A stretch of 64,000 nt of DNA from Flavobacterium sufflavum (GCF_004016525.1 NZ_SACJ01000006.1:62001-126000), one strand, 5' to 3'; shown: positions 54,909-63,071, counted from the stretch's first letter. The notes: a model not told the origin generated them from the letters alone. Program-made: numbers and translations.

Positions 54909-56606
54909 ATGAACATGCATAGAAGAAATTTTTTAAAAACAACAAGTTTAGGTTCACTAGCACTAATACCTGTCGTAGAATTTTTACTTGAATCTTTTAA
55001 CACCCCTAATAACGATAAAAATTGTGTATTAGGCTCTTTAAAAATTGAACCTAGACGCCTCGTTGATGCTCACATACATCTTTTTAATGCGAGATATTTA
55101 CCACTTGAGGCAATTATTAAACCGATATTTCTGGTAGGTCTAATTGCTGGTCCACTAGCAAATTATTTGTATGCATTAACAGATGATTTTGGCAGTGATG
55201 AAGCTAATTTTATTACCAACAAAAATCTTCTTAAAAATATGGAATCCCATGAAATAATAGATTGGTTTCTGTATAGAACGAGACAAAAGTTAGAATTAAT
55301 TGCTAGAGATAACAAGTCCTCTGATTTAAGTCAAGCTTTTCAGGAAAGCCTCTTATTTAATTCAATCTTAGAGTTAGAAAAAATAAAAGACAAGGAATCA
55401 ACAGCTAACAAAAGTAAATTCAATTCAGATAATTTCAGGAAGGCTTTTCTAGAAAATTATATGAAGTCCCATGCAATAAATGCTGATAACAATCAAAAAA
55501 AAGAGTTTGAAAAAACATACCAAAACACTATTATTTGGGCTTTAGAAAAATTATGCCAGCCCAAGATAAATAAAGAACTGCAGCAATATTTAGATTGTGA
55601 TGATATTCCGGTGATTAATTTTCTAGCAACAATGCTTGATGATGAGGTAAAAATATATCAAAAGGCAACTTCAGGTTATGGCAAAGCAAATTTGGTCTTA
55701 CAAGTTCATTACATGATGGATATGTGTGCTTCCTATGAAAAAGGGTATACTTTCTATCCTTTTAATCCGGTTCAAACCAATAATATGATGAAATTGGTAA
55801 GTCAATCGGATGGTAAATTACTTGGTTTTACTGCATTCAATCCATTAAATGAAAATGCAATGACATCTTTTCAGGAAGGTATTGCTGCTGGTAATATAGG
55901 TGTTAAGTTTTATCCGCCAATGGGATACAAACCTATTAATAATTTAGACCCCGTAGTGGAAGAAAGAGTTAATAATTTTTTTAGTTATTGTCAATCTGAA
56001 AAAATCCCTATTTTCACACACTGTACCCCTCAAGGTTTCCAAGCGAAAAAAGGTTATGGATTAAATTGTGATCCTAAAAATTGGCGTAATGTTTTAAGAA
56101 AGTATCCTAACCTGAGAATTTGCTTTGGTCATGCAGGAGGTGGAGATCCAAAGATTAGAAATCATAATTTTCATGGATGGTACTCAAATCCTCGACAATG
56201 GTTAAGCGAAGATTGTTACGCCAGAATAGTAGTCGAACTTTGCCAAGAATATGAATTTGCTTATTGTGAGGTTGGTCATTTAAGGAAAATTATTAGCAAT
56301 AAACATCATGAACGAGATAGATTTTTCCAAAATCTAATTGATAATTTCAATAATGGAAAATTTCCTTTAAAAAATAAGATTTGTTTTGGTACCGATTGGG
56401 ATATGATTGGAATGATTAATGAACAAAATAAGTACTATGAACTTTTAGTAGATATGTTTCAAGACAGTCATTTAAGGGGTAATATAGAAGGTTTCTTTTC
56501 TCAAAATTTTATAAATTTCTTAAGCATTAATAATTTTCTAGAAAAAACAGCAAGTGATTATTTGTCACCAGCAGGCAGACAATATTTAATGAGTTTAATA
56601 GAGTAA
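54909..56606 (+). CDS. Exported amidohydrolase-family metal-dependent hydrolase
   Basis: The 565-residue protein has a Tat-like signal (MHRRNFLKTTSLGSLALIP) and a TIM-barrel amidohydrolase fold: DAHIHLFN (about 55, metal HxH), FTHCTPQGF, ICFGHAGGGDP and the end strand CFGTDWDMIG. A roughly 180-residue insertion of charged helices sits between the first motif and the rest of the barrel. Substrate is unknown. It follows the barrel protein by 130 nt, so co-transcription is uncertain. Confidence 0.75.
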   Translation: MNMHRRNFLKTTSLGSLALIPVVEFLLESFNTPNNDKNCVLGSLKIEPRRLVDAHIHLFNARYLPLEAIIKPIFLVGLIAGPLANYLYALTDDFGSDEANFITNKNLLKNMESHEIIDWFLYRTRQKLELIARDNKSSDLSQAFQESLLFNSILELEKIKDKESTANKSKFNSDNFRKAFLENYMKSHAINADNNQKKEFEKTYQNTIIWALEKLCQPKINKELQQYLDCDDIPVINFLATMLDDEVKIYQKATSGYGKANLVLQVHYMMDMCASYEKGYTFYPFNPVQTNNMMKLVSQSDGKLLGFTAFNPLNENAMTSFQEGIAAGNIGVKFYPPMGYKPINNLDPVVEERVNNFFSYCQSEKIPIFTHCTPQGFQAKKGYGLNCDPKNWRNVLRKYPNLRICFGHAGGGDPKIRNHNFHGWYSNPRQWLSEDCYARIVVELCQEYEFAYCEVGHLRKIISNKHHERDRFFQNLIDNFNNGKFPLKNKICFGTDWDMIGMINEQNKYYELLVDMFQDSHLRGNIEGFFSQNFINFLSINNFLEKTASDYLSPAGRQYLMSLIE

Positions 56607-56765
56607 CATTGATTATACTGTTATATATCCGCTGCTCGAAGTCTCACGGCTTTAAGCTATTAAAAAATCAGCTCTCAGCTCTCCGAAGTTTCTAACTTCG
56701 AAGTAATACAGTTAATAAAGTTTTTGTAATAACTCGACACGTTACTTAATTTAAAAAGAATTGAT
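56607..56765. other. Gap with small inverted repeat
   Basis: CGAAGTT and AACTTCG form a 7-bp hairpin with a TCT loop (56684-56700), in a stretch of CTCAGCTCTC-type low-complexity sequence. It may be a decayed repeat or a weak terminator. Confidence 0.4.
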
Positions 56766-57665
56766 ATGGCTAGAAGAGTATATTATAGCAAACCATTAAA
56801 ATATTTTTGGCACCACCTTTATGGAACACAGAAAAAATTGACACCGTACCTTACAGATGATCAAATATTTTCATTACTTCGACAAAATATTTTAACTGCT
56901 CCAATACAGGCCTTTGAAACTCCAGAGTCGAGAGGTCTAATAATATCCGGATTAGAATTATGGAGAAATGACAATAAAGGTATGTTATTGCATATTTTCT
57001 TCCTCGATAAACATTTAAGGGACTTTCTTGAAAAAGTTCCCTTATCTGATTTAGAAGGAATTAAAAAATTCCTCTATGAAAAAGGGCAAAGTAAAGATGT
57101 TATTCATTTATATTCAAAAGAGCAAAAAAAGAGTGTAGTTTATAAATTTGCATTGCATTTACCCTATGAAGCAGATGGACTGGCATTTTCTTTAAGTCTC
57201 GAAAATGATGGTAGTATTGAACTATACTATTCACTTAGCGAAAATGGAGGTCGTATGTCGGATAAATTCTATGCGGAGGTAAACAAGAAAGATGACGTAT
57301 TATCACTTTTGCATTCAAAAATGTTTCGCCTTGCGATAAATACAATTGCTTATATGAACTGTTTCCCAGATTGTGTTGCAGAAGGTGTTCCAAATAATTT
57401 ATTCGACAGAGGAGAAGATAAGTCAGCTAGAAACTTAACGTTCCAATTATCCGAAAAAATTAGAGAGACTGAAAATTCGCCAATATCAAAAATACCACAT
57501 TTTAGAAAAGGACATTTTAGATTACTTCAGTCAGATTATTTTGCTAATAAAAAAGGTCAGATCGTTTTTGTAGCAGAGACAATGGTTAAAGGAAAGGCTA
57601 AAACAGTTTCTATGTCAGATAGAATAGATCATTTTGCGAATAATACAACAAGAACTAAAAGTTAA
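56766..57665 (+). CDS. Conserved hypothetical protein with PHxRxGHxR-type C-terminal motif
   Basis: The 299-residue soluble protein is alpha/beta with a central segment MFRLAINTIAYMNCFPD and a C-terminal IPHFRKGHFRLLQSDYF followed by strands QIVFVAETMVKG. A PHxRxGHxR motif near the C-terminus recurs in many phage and plasmid hypotheticals, some of which are annotated as distant relatives of the anti-CRISPR AcrVA2. I can only point to that resemblance; no function is assigned. It lies alone between the secreted-protein genes and the inverted-repeat region. Confidence 0.6.
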   Translation: MARRVYYSKPLKYFWHHLYGTQKKLTPYLTDDQIFSLLRQNILTAPIQAFETPESRGLIISGLELWRNDNKGMLLHIFFLDKHLRDFLEKVPLSDLEGIKKFLYEKGQSKDVIHLYSKEQKKSVVYKFALHLPYEADGLAFSLSLENDGSIELYYSLSENGGRMSDKFYAEVNKKDDVLSLLHSKMFRLAINTIAYMNCFPDCVAEGVPNNLFDRGEDKSARNLTFQLSEKIRETENSPISKIPHFRKGHFRLLQSDYFANKKGQIVFVAETMVKGKAKTVSMSDRIDHFANNTTRTKS

Positions 57666-57843
57666 ATCTAATATCGAAAGATTGCAATTTCAACGTAAAA
57701 ATACTTTAACATCTTAATTCACTCGTCTCTTATCCATTTCAAAACAGTTTTCCAATAAAAACGAAGGACAATCGGTCTCTCTTAGGTCGTTGATAAAAAG
57801 GATGTTTTACATTTCAACTGCCCCTCCTTTGCCAACGCTCCAA
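57666..57843. other. Short non-coding stretch before the inverted-repeat region
   Basis: Nothing recognisable is seen here apart from AT-rich sequence. A frame on the minus strand crosses it but runs through the adjacent inverted repeats and looks like a chance frame. Confidence 0.4.
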
Positions 57844-57911
57844 AAAAAAATTACTGGCACAGTTTTTAGAAAAAACAAGTACGCTTCGCAACTTGCGCCA
57901 GTAATTTTTTT
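57844..57911. repeat. 15-bp perfect inverted repeat (AAAAAAATTACTGGC / GCCAGTAATTTTTTT)
   Basis: The arms at 57844-57858 and 57897-57911 are exact reverse complements around a 38-nt spacer that itself contains CAAGT/ACTTG. On the plus strand the T7 end would also serve as a terminator for the preceding gene. Confidence 0.75.
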
Positions 57912-57918
57912 CCCCAAA

Positions 57919-58013
57919 GCTTCTTTACATAATGTGGCATTATAGTGCATGAAGAACTGTCCTACTCTCAATGAAATTTTAGGATGCACTATAATAACAT
58001 TATGTAAAAAAGC
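57919..58013. repeat. 30/32-nt near-perfect inverted repeat with 33-nt spacer
   Basis: Left arm 57919-57950 runs from GCTTCTTTACATAATGT to ATTATAGTGCAT; right arm 57984-58013 is its reverse complement except for one mismatch and a small GGC/T bulge. Such a structure could be an attachment or transfer site, or a miniature element remnant. Confidence 0.75.
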
Positions 58014-58016
58014 CGC

Positions 58017-58193
58017 TCACCCAACGCGCTTGCCAGTGGCTTCAGGACAACATTTTTTGCAGCTCCCATCGCACCACCCAGCTACAAAAAAATACCGTCC
58101 TTCGCCACTGTCTTTAACAATGTTCTGTATTTCATCTGAAACTTTACGGTTATCATTGCTTTTAAGAACGTTTGCATTCACTGTTTTTATCAT
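58017..58193 (-). CDS. Tiny cysteine-rich ORF (58 aa)
   Basis: The frame starts MIKTVNANVLKSNDNRKVSD and continues through GRYFFVAGWCDGSCKKCCPEATGKR. Composition is protein-like and it has a tight CxxxCxxCC cluster. The stop is followed at once by the large inverted repeat, and another perfect inverted repeat lies upstream. It could be a small mobile-element protein or a ribosomally made peptide. It has no obvious double-glycine leader. Real expression is uncertain. Confidence 0.45.
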   Translation of the reverse strand: MIKTVNANVLKSNDNRKVSDEIQNIVKDSGEGRYFFVAGWCDGSCKKCCPEATGKRVG

Positions 58194-58233
58194 CTTGGCG
58201 GTTACATAGAAAGTATTTTCATTGCTTTTGTAA

Positions 58234-58292
58234 GTAATAAAATGGCTTTAGATTTTCAGGTTATTTGCCTATGGTAAAAGCCATTTTATTAC
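58234..58292. repeat. 16-bp perfect inverted repeat (GTAATAAAATGGCTTT / AAAGCCATTTTATTAC)
   Basis: Arms at 58234-58249 and 58277-58292 match exactly around a 27-nt spacer. It lies about 40 nt upstream of the tiny Cys-rich ORF on the minus strand. Confidence 0.75.
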
Positions 58293-59141
58293 CCACAAAA
58301 CCAAAATTCCCAGCAAGAGTATTATTTTTTATTTGTCAGAACATCAAAATACATTGTTTCCGCGATAGCTGATGCCTTTGTATTACTAAACCAAATACTT
58401 CTAAATACTAAACTGTACACTGAACACTATTTCTGGCACCAGCTATCACAAAAACAATCAGAACATACCGATAAACAAATAAAAAAATAATACCCTTGCT
58501 TGCGCTACTGCCCCATCGCACTAGGTAAGTTTTAGCATTGTTTTTTGAAGATACTTCCCATTTCCATATTAACATTCCGACTGTACACTAACTACTGATT
58601 ACTGAACACGACTCAAGCATCCTCAAAAAACAAATGAGAATAAAGAGTATCAAATTTTCAGCCGGATGAAAAACGTTTTTATTATTTGAATTTGGATTTT
58701 CATCCGTCCAAAAATTGGATACCCTTTCAAGAACACTCCTGCAAAAAAACAACACTCATTCTCTCAAAATTTCATCCAAACAAACAAGGAAATTTTGATT
58801 AGATATTTCAAAATAAAAAATAAAAAAAAGAGAGCAAAGCTAAGTTCCAGGTATTCAAAAAAGCAAGTTCAAGCCCTACGGGTTTCATAAAAAATCTCCA
58901 CCCTTATTTTTCCAGTTCACTATTTTGCTGAACACTAAAAACTACCTTCTGAACACTTCTATTTAGGGTAGTATTTTTTCTGAAAAACCTGCTTTTTTGA
59001 AACCTTCCACTAGAAGAATGGCTTTCTTTTTTTCTTTTTTCTTTTGAAAAATTTATTGGTGCAGAGCGTAGCGAGGCACTTGGCCATTCATCAGAAACAG
59101 CAGGGAAACTAGAAGAAAAGCTAATCTTTAAATCCGAAGTC
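58293..59141. other. Non-coding or decayed region (849 nt)
   Basis: No gene is convincing on either strand. It has another inverted repeat (CGGATGAAAA at 58663-58672 with TTTTCATCCG at 58697-58706) and scattered ACTGAACAC-type short repeats near 58415, 58605 and 58929. Base composition shifts locally. It looks like remains of a mobile element. Confidence 0.5.
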
Positions 59142-59567
59142 ATGATGAATTTTATCGTTAAAACCCACAAAAAGGACTTGGTTTACAACAAGCCACATTT
59201 ATTCATTCTTAACAAAGGTATGAACAGCGGTAAACCCCAAAAAGAGCCATTTACCAATAGTTTTGTAATCATTTTTCAAAATGACGAAGATTGTGAGAAT
59301 ATTTATTTTGTGGCTTACAGCTTATGAAAAACCAGATTTTGGCATCCATTTTTAGTAGGTTCGGTTATTCCCTTTTTACGCCTTCAAAATTTTTCAGAAG
59401 AATTCAATCTAAAAGCTTGTTTGATGATGCAGGAACACGAAGAACATCTAAAACAAGTAGCGGCTTTAAAACTCCTGGAACAAAAAGAAAAACAGTTCCA
59501 TCAGAACATCAATCTTATTAACGATATACGTAGGGTTATTTTGTACCGCTACTGCAAGAAAAACTGA
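59142..59567 (+). pseudogene. Hypothetical gene interrupted by a single in-frame TGA
   Basis: Codons 1-61 encode MMNFIVKTHKKDLVYNKPHL...DCENIYFVAYSL, then a TGA at 59325-59327. The same frame continues open for 79 more codons (KTRFWHPFLVGSVIPFLRL...VILYRYCKKN) to a TGA at 59565-59567. The downstream part has the composition of real protein, with a charged helix EEHLKQVAALKLLEQKEKQF. A TGG to TGA change of one Trp codon explains it. Family not named with certainty; it resembles small conserved flavobacterial hypotheticals. Confidence 0.65.
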
Positions 59568-59592
59568 TTAATTAACTTTTAAAATTACTCCT

Positions 59593-59772
59593 ATGAGCAT
59601 TTTTTTATTATTCCAAACAGATAATTGGAAATCAAGAGCATCAAGAGTTTTTTTTGGTGCTTTTGACAGCAGAAACAAAGCAATTGACTTTGCAAAATAC
59701 AACGATTTATACTGCCACAATTCCGAAGTGGTAGTCGTTGAGGTACAACTGAATCAATTTGGTGAAATCTAA
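59593..59772 (+). CDS. Small hypothetical protein (59 aa)
   Basis: The frame starts MSIFLLFQTDNWKSRASRVF and continues GAFDSRNKAIDFAKYNDLY to the acidic end VVVVEVQLNQFGEI. It is close to the interrupted gene (25 nt) in the same direction and is followed by a strong terminator. The pattern looks protein-like; function is unknown. Confidence 0.55.
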   Translation: MSIFLLFQTDNWKSRASRVFFGAFDSRNKAIDFAKYNDLYCHNSEVVVVEVQLNQFGEI

Positions 59773-59780
59773 AAACAAAA

Positions 59781-59804
59781 AAAGCCTGATCACGACCAGG
59801 CTTT
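59781..59804. terminator. Bidirectional terminator between converging small genes
   Basis: AAAGCCTG and CAGGCTTT form a perfect 8-bp stem with an 8-nt loop, A-rich on the left and T-rich on the right, so it can end transcription from both sides. It separates the small rightward gene from the leftward cluster. Confidence 0.8.
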
Positions 59805-59845
59805 CATTTTGTTTAACCCAAAGGTCACCACAACTAGGGCTAAAC

Positions 59846-60022
59846 TTATTTTTTGTGCTTCTTATTTAGGCTTTTAAGCAGTAACGAAATCATAAAACTG
59901 ACAACCGCTCCAACTGTGGCCAAGACAGCCGTTTTTACAATATCTTCAGATTGAATATTAGGTACTATACTTAAAAATGTGCCTCCGGCAGTTCCCATCA
60001 AGGTATGGTTATGGGCTGTCAT
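59846..60022 (-). CDS. Small membrane protein (58 aa)
   Basis: The frame MTAHNHTLMGTAGGTFLSIV continues with a predicted transmembrane helix (VLATVGAVVSFMISLLL) and a basic tail KSLNKKHKK. The start overlaps the end of the upstream gene by 14 nt, suggesting translational coupling. The single helix with a basic end is holin-like in shape, but that is only a resemblance. Confidence 0.6.
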   Translation of the reverse strand: MTAHNHTLMGTAGGTFLSIVPNIQSEDIVKTAVLATVGAVVSFMISLLLKSLNKKHKK

Positions 60023-60224
60023 CAGTTGTAGTAAGCTGGCTTACAGCCGACAAAACACCACCGGCTACAGCAACATAACCTCCAATAGTTGTTACTATTA
60101 CAGGCAGAGCAATTGGAGCAGCTAAAATAGTTCCTCCAACGGCAGCTAATGCCAAACCTACATTTCGAAGCACTTTAAAAAACTTTGGCGTGGGAGCTGA
60201 AGCTCTATTTATAATTTTTTTCAT
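60009..60224 (-). CDS. Small hydrophobic protein, unknown
   Basis: About 71 residues from MKKIINRAS (a start four codons upstream is possible). A long hydrophobic, glycine-alanine-rich segment (VGLALAAVGGTILAAPIALPVIVTTIGGYVAVAGG-type) follows a basic N-terminus, so it is a membrane or pore-like peptide. It is downstream of the DUF5675 gene and overlaps the next small membrane gene. Confidence 0.6.
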   Translation of the reverse strand: MKKIINRASAPTPKFFKVLRNVGLALAAVGGTILAAPIALPVIVTTIGGYVAVAGGVLSAVSQLTTTDDSP

Positions 60225-60242
60225 AATCTTTTCCAATTTGTC

Positions 60243-60272
60243 ATCCTGATCCCGACTTTTCGGGAGAAGGAT
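60243..60272. repeat. REP-like palindromic repeat
   Basis: ATCCT-GAT-CCCGA-CTTT-TCGGG-AGA-AGGAT forms a two-step hairpin and is preceded by GTC, as in the TCATCCTGA-type repeats elsewhere in the window. It sits between two genes of the leftward cluster. Confidence 0.7.
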
Positions 60273-60274
60273 CT

Positions 60275-60667
60275 CTATTCAATAATCAATTCGACACTTT
60301 CTTTATTGTCCAAAGCTTTATAAACAAAGTCTTTTAACTTGGTAAAAGCTTTTCGGGACATCAAACCTAAACCAGGTCCAGAAAGTTTAGTTACCGGAGC
60401 AATACAGCCTTGCAATTCCTTTTGAGCATTATTAGCAGGATGAAAAAGAATAAACTTTCTATTGGGCACATCCACCAATTCCAAATGCCATTTGTATTTG
60501 GCACTGTATCGCTTTCTTATAAAATATTTCCCTTCAGGAACACAGGAAACCTTCGTTTCGTTCATCTTCCAAGGCAATTCAATGGTATTACAAATTAATT
60601 TACCTTCGCATTCGAGTTTACCATTTGTTCCTTCAGGGAAATAAGTTCTAGTTAAAAACAAAACCAT
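60275..60667 (-). CDS. DUF5675 family protein
   Basis: The 130-residue protein has the DUF5675 pattern: VLFLTRTYFPEGTNGKLECEGKLICNTIELPW, VPEGKYFIRKRYSAKY, FILFHPANNAQKELQGCIAPV and a conserved LMSRKAFTKLKDFV. The family is often found with phage-like or secretion-linked gene sets and has been proposed to have a peptidoglycan-related fold; function is not proven. It lies 15 nt downstream of the 252-residue gene and belongs to the same leftward unit. Confidence 0.75.
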   Translation of the reverse strand: MVLFLTRTYFPEGTNGKLECEGKLICNTIELPWKMNETKVSCVPEGKYFIRKRYSAKYKWHLELVDVPNRKFILFHPANNAQKELQGCIAPVTKLSGPGLGLMSRKAFTKLKDFVYKALDNKESVELIIE

Positions 60668-60682
60668 ACTTCGAACTTCAGA

Positions 60683-61441
60683 TTACACACCTCCATTAAC
60701 TACGATAAGCGCTAAAGGGTTGTAAGCTCCATTTTTCAAAGAGTACATACTTCCGTTTACCTCTTGGTAGAACTCCAATCCTAAAGCCAGGAATAGTGGT
60801 TTAGTACTGTTAGGAGTAACAGTGTTCACATGGCTAATTACCGCTGTAGCCGCTGAATCCCAAGCCGTAATTGCTGATTCCGAATGTTGTTCCACAAAAG
60901 TTTCTGCTTCAAAATCAATTTCAAGCCCGGCTGAAATTATTTTAAAGTGGGTAGTTCCTCCGGGAGCCGCAATCATATTCAACGGGATAAACGATGGAAT
61001 ATCCACCGAGATTTCACCGCTAACCCTGTTGATACCTCCGGTATATGGAGCAAACAAACTGGTTCCCAATTTCCCTCGAATATTAAATTCAAATCCAGTT
61101 AACAATTCGGCTTCACCGTCAATCACGTTTCTTAATCCACGTTCACTCGTTGTGTCTGCCTGAATAACTTTGACCATAGATTGAGTCAAACGACTCACCA
61201 TGCGACTATCCGCCGAATTTAGCAACAATACACGTAAAGCTGTTCTCAACAACTTCCCCGCTTTCCCCGCTCTTCCAAATTCAGAACCGTTTTCACGAGT
61301 TCTTTGAAACGCAGGATCATTTGCGATTCTGTTAGCGTCAATTCCGCCTTTTTCTCTCGCCAAATGTCCATCCTGCGTTTTATAAAAAGTAATATCCCCG
61401 ATAGTACCTTTCAATTTAATTATGCCCTTTTGCCTTGCCAT
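60683..61441 (-). CDS. Conserved flavobacterial hypothetical protein
   Basis: The 252-residue protein starts MARQKGIIKLKGTIGDITFYK, with a basic N-terminal part (TRENGSEFGRAGKAGKLLRTALRVLL) and a beta-rich C-terminal half. The gene is first in a leftward group with the DUF5675 gene and two small membrane proteins. No signal peptide is visible. I recognise it only as a recurring conserved protein in this phylum; a phage-tail or structural role cannot be shown. Confidence 0.6.
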   Translation of the reverse strand: MARQKGIIKLKGTIGDITFYKTQDGHLAREKGGIDANRIANDPAFQRTRENGSEFGRAGKAGKLLRTALRVLLLNSADSRMVSRLTQSMVKVIQADTTSERGLRNVIDGEAELLTGFEFNIRGKLGTSLFAPYTGGINRVSGEISVDIPSFIPLNMIAAPGGTTHFKIISAGLEIDFEAETFVEQHSESAITAWDSAATAVISHVNTVTPNSTKPLFLALGLEFYQEVNGSMYSLKNGAYNPLALIVVNGGV

Positions 61442-61708
61442 AATTTCTGAAATTTAATTCAACATTCATCTAAAAACTACTTCATTCTACCAATCAGTTG
61501 CAACCACATTTTGAATGATTAAAACAAAGTTTACAAAGCATTTTTCAAAAGGAAAAACTACGAGTGTACCATATGTCCAAAAATGGCATAAGTGTCCAAA
61601 ATGAACTTAAAAACACGATAAATAAGTATGAAGAATTATAACTAAATTGCAAAATAATTTCTGCACGTCAGAAGTATAGCAAAGCTATATCAAAGTTAAG
61701 GATAAAGT

Positions 61709-61912
61709 ATGAAAATGAACAATCAGAGGGTTTGCATCTATCCAAAGGACATACAACGCATAACAGGAAAAAGTTATCGTCAAAGTACCAGATTGATGCA
61801 AAAAATAAAAAAAGACCTCAACAAGCTCGAAAATGAGTTCCTAACAATTGATGAGTTCTGTACATATTCAGGTATAAAATATGAACAAGTAACTCACTTG
61901 ATTTTTGGTTAA
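61709..61912 (+). CDS. Small putative DNA-binding protein (67 aa)
   Basis: The frame MKMNNQRVCIYPKDIQRITG continues SYRQSTRLMQKIKKDLNK and a second helix pair FLTIDEFCTYSGIKYEQVTHLIF. DIQRITGKSYRQSTRLMQKIK has the spacing of a helix-turn-helix, so it could be a small regulator. It is divergent from the conserved-hypothetical cluster and lies near its probable promoter region. Confidence 0.55.
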   Translation: MKMNNQRVCIYPKDIQRITGKSYRQSTRLMQKIKKDLNKLENEFLTIDEFCTYSGIKYEQVTHLIFG

Positions 61913-62020
61913 AATTGAAAAGTACTTCAAACAAATTTTAATCAGGATACGCATAACTAAACACTTAAACTACTAGTTCATTTTTTAGCCTTGACACTTT
62001 AATATTCAAACAATTATGCT

Positions 62021-62028
62021 TATATTTG
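62021..62028 (+). promoter_or_regulatory. TATATTTG -7 box ahead of a structured RNA
   Basis: TATATTTG fits TAnnTTTG. No gene follows; instead a structured segment and a terminator do, so it likely drives a small RNA. A TTG at the usual -33 spacing is not obvious. Confidence 0.45.
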
Positions 62029-62035
62029 ACTACTT

Positions 62036-62207
62036 TGAATTTAGAATAATAGTATCCTTATAAAGAGGTGTCAGTCGAGGAGTCACTTAAATAACATGCT
62101 TTGCGAAGTATTGATTTTATTGGTGATTTTTGAAAGAGACAAATCCCTCTTTCTCCGCTGAAAGCTTAACGAATAAAGCCGTAAAACATAAGTTTTACGG
62201 CTTTTAT
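62036..62207 (+). ncRNA. Candidate structured small RNA, possibly 6S-like
   Basis: The roughly 170-nt segment begins just after a promoter box and ends in a perfect terminator. Inside, AAAGAGG pairs with CCTCTTT, TGTC with GACA, AGTCAC with GTGATT, and ATGCTT-TGCG-AAGTAT forms a tip hairpin, giving one long rod with internal loops. Size, single-rod shape and place between genes fit 6S-type RNAs, of which a flavobacterial form (6S-Flavo) is known. I could not compare it with the covariance model. Confidence 0.45.
62176..62203. terminator. Rho-independent terminator
   Basis: AAGCCGTAAAAC and GTTTTACGGCTT form a perfect 12-bp stem with an ATAA loop and a T-rich tail on the plus strand. It ends the candidate small RNA and may also stop cmk transcripts from the right. 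Confidence 0.9.
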
Positions 62208-62228
62208 TATTTGATACGTTTTGTATAC

Positions 62229-62915
62229 TTACTGTTTTTGTCTGACTAAATCCAAAACCAACTCAAATTGTTCCTCACGACTAAGATTAGAATTATCAAT
62301 TTCCACCGCATCATCAGCCTTTATTAATGGAGAACTACTTCTATGCGTATCGATATAATCGCGCTCTTCTACATTTTTAAATACCTCTTCAAAAGTAACC
62401 GTATCTCCTTTTTGGATCAATTCGTCAAAACGTCTTTGCGCACGGGTTTGCGCAGATGCTGTCATGAATATTTTAAGTTCGGCATCAGGAAAAACGACAG
62501 TTCCAATATCTCTGCCATCCATTACAACAGCTTTATTTTTACCCATTTCCTGCTGTTGTTCGACTAATTTAGTTCGGACTTCAGGAATTTCGGCTACTTT
62601 GCTCACAAAGTTGGAAACTTCAATTGTTCTGATTTCTTTTTCAACATTCTCATCATTCAAATACATTTCAGCAAAACCTAAATCGGCATTAAACTGAAAA
62701 TGAAGACGAATCGCTGGCAAACTATTTATTAATGATTCTTTATCAAAAAAATCGGCATTAATATATCCATGTTGCATCGAAAAAAAAGCAATTGCACGGT
62801 ACATAGCCCCTGTATCTACATACACATAACCTAATTCCTTCGCTAATTGTTTCGCTAAAGTACTTTTCCCGGTTGAAGAAAATCCATCAATTGCAATTGT
62901 AATCTTTTTATCCAA
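62229..62915 (-). CDS. cmk: Cytidylate kinase
   Basis: The 228-residue enzyme phosphorylates CMP/dCMP. ITIAIDGFSSTGKSTLAKQLA is the P-loop start; YVDTGAMYRAIAFF, VVMDGRDIGTVVFPDAELKIFMTAS and RAQRRFDEL followed by ERDYIDTHRSSSPLIKADDAVEID are all family hallmarks. Length is normal. It is a core chromosomal gene and marks the right end of the accessory region. Confidence 0.97.
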   Translation of the reverse strand: MDKKITIAIDGFSSTGKSTLAKQLAKELGYVYVDTGAMYRAIAFFSMQHGYINADFFDKESLINSLPAIRLHFQFNADLGFAEMYLNDENVEKEIRTIEVSNFVSKVAEIPEVRTKLVEQQQEMGKNKAVVMDGRDIGTVVFPDAELKIFMTASAQTRAQRRFDELIQKGDTVTFEEVFKNVEERDYIDTHRSSSPLIKADDAVEIDNSNLSREEQFELVLDLVRQKQ

Positions 62916-63018
62916 AATGAATGTTTTGTAAAGTTAATAATCAAATAAAAAGCAATAAAAGTACATTTTTTTAGGCTTAGCAAACAAAGATTTTATTGAT
63001 ATAATTTCGAATAAATAA

Positions 63019-63050
63019 AAACGGCTACTGAGAACCCTCAATAGCCGTTT
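63019..63050. terminator. Hairpin terminator between the M1 peptidase gene and cmk
   Basis: AAACGGCTA and TAGCCGTTT enclose an inner TGAG-AACC-CTCA stem with a single C-A mismatch, giving a 32-nt hairpin. It lies 22 nt past the stop of the leftward peptidase gene. Confidence 0.85.
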
Positions 63051-63071
63051 GATACTAAAATATTCTTTTAA

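Noticed and set aside
57949..58209. 86-residue rightward frame through the inverted-repeat region
   Set aside because: It runs through the palindromes and is antisense to the more protein-like Cys-rich frame.
58904..59170. 88-residue leftward frame rich in Ser, Lys and Phe
   Set aside because: Low-complexity composition and overlap with the start of the interrupted gene indicate a chance frame.
34892..62000. Whole stretch as one complete integrative conjugative element
   Set aside because: RteC-like, HTH and replication-like genes hint at one, but no integrase, relaxase, Tra genes or matching end repeats were seen, so boundaries cannot be given.
62135..62160. AATCCCTCTTTCTCCGC resembles the 3' end of a tRNA-Ser, so an attachment site for the accessory region
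   Set aside because: No matching 5' acceptor stem, anticodon arm or second copy was found, and the segment is better explained by pairing inside the candidate small RNA.
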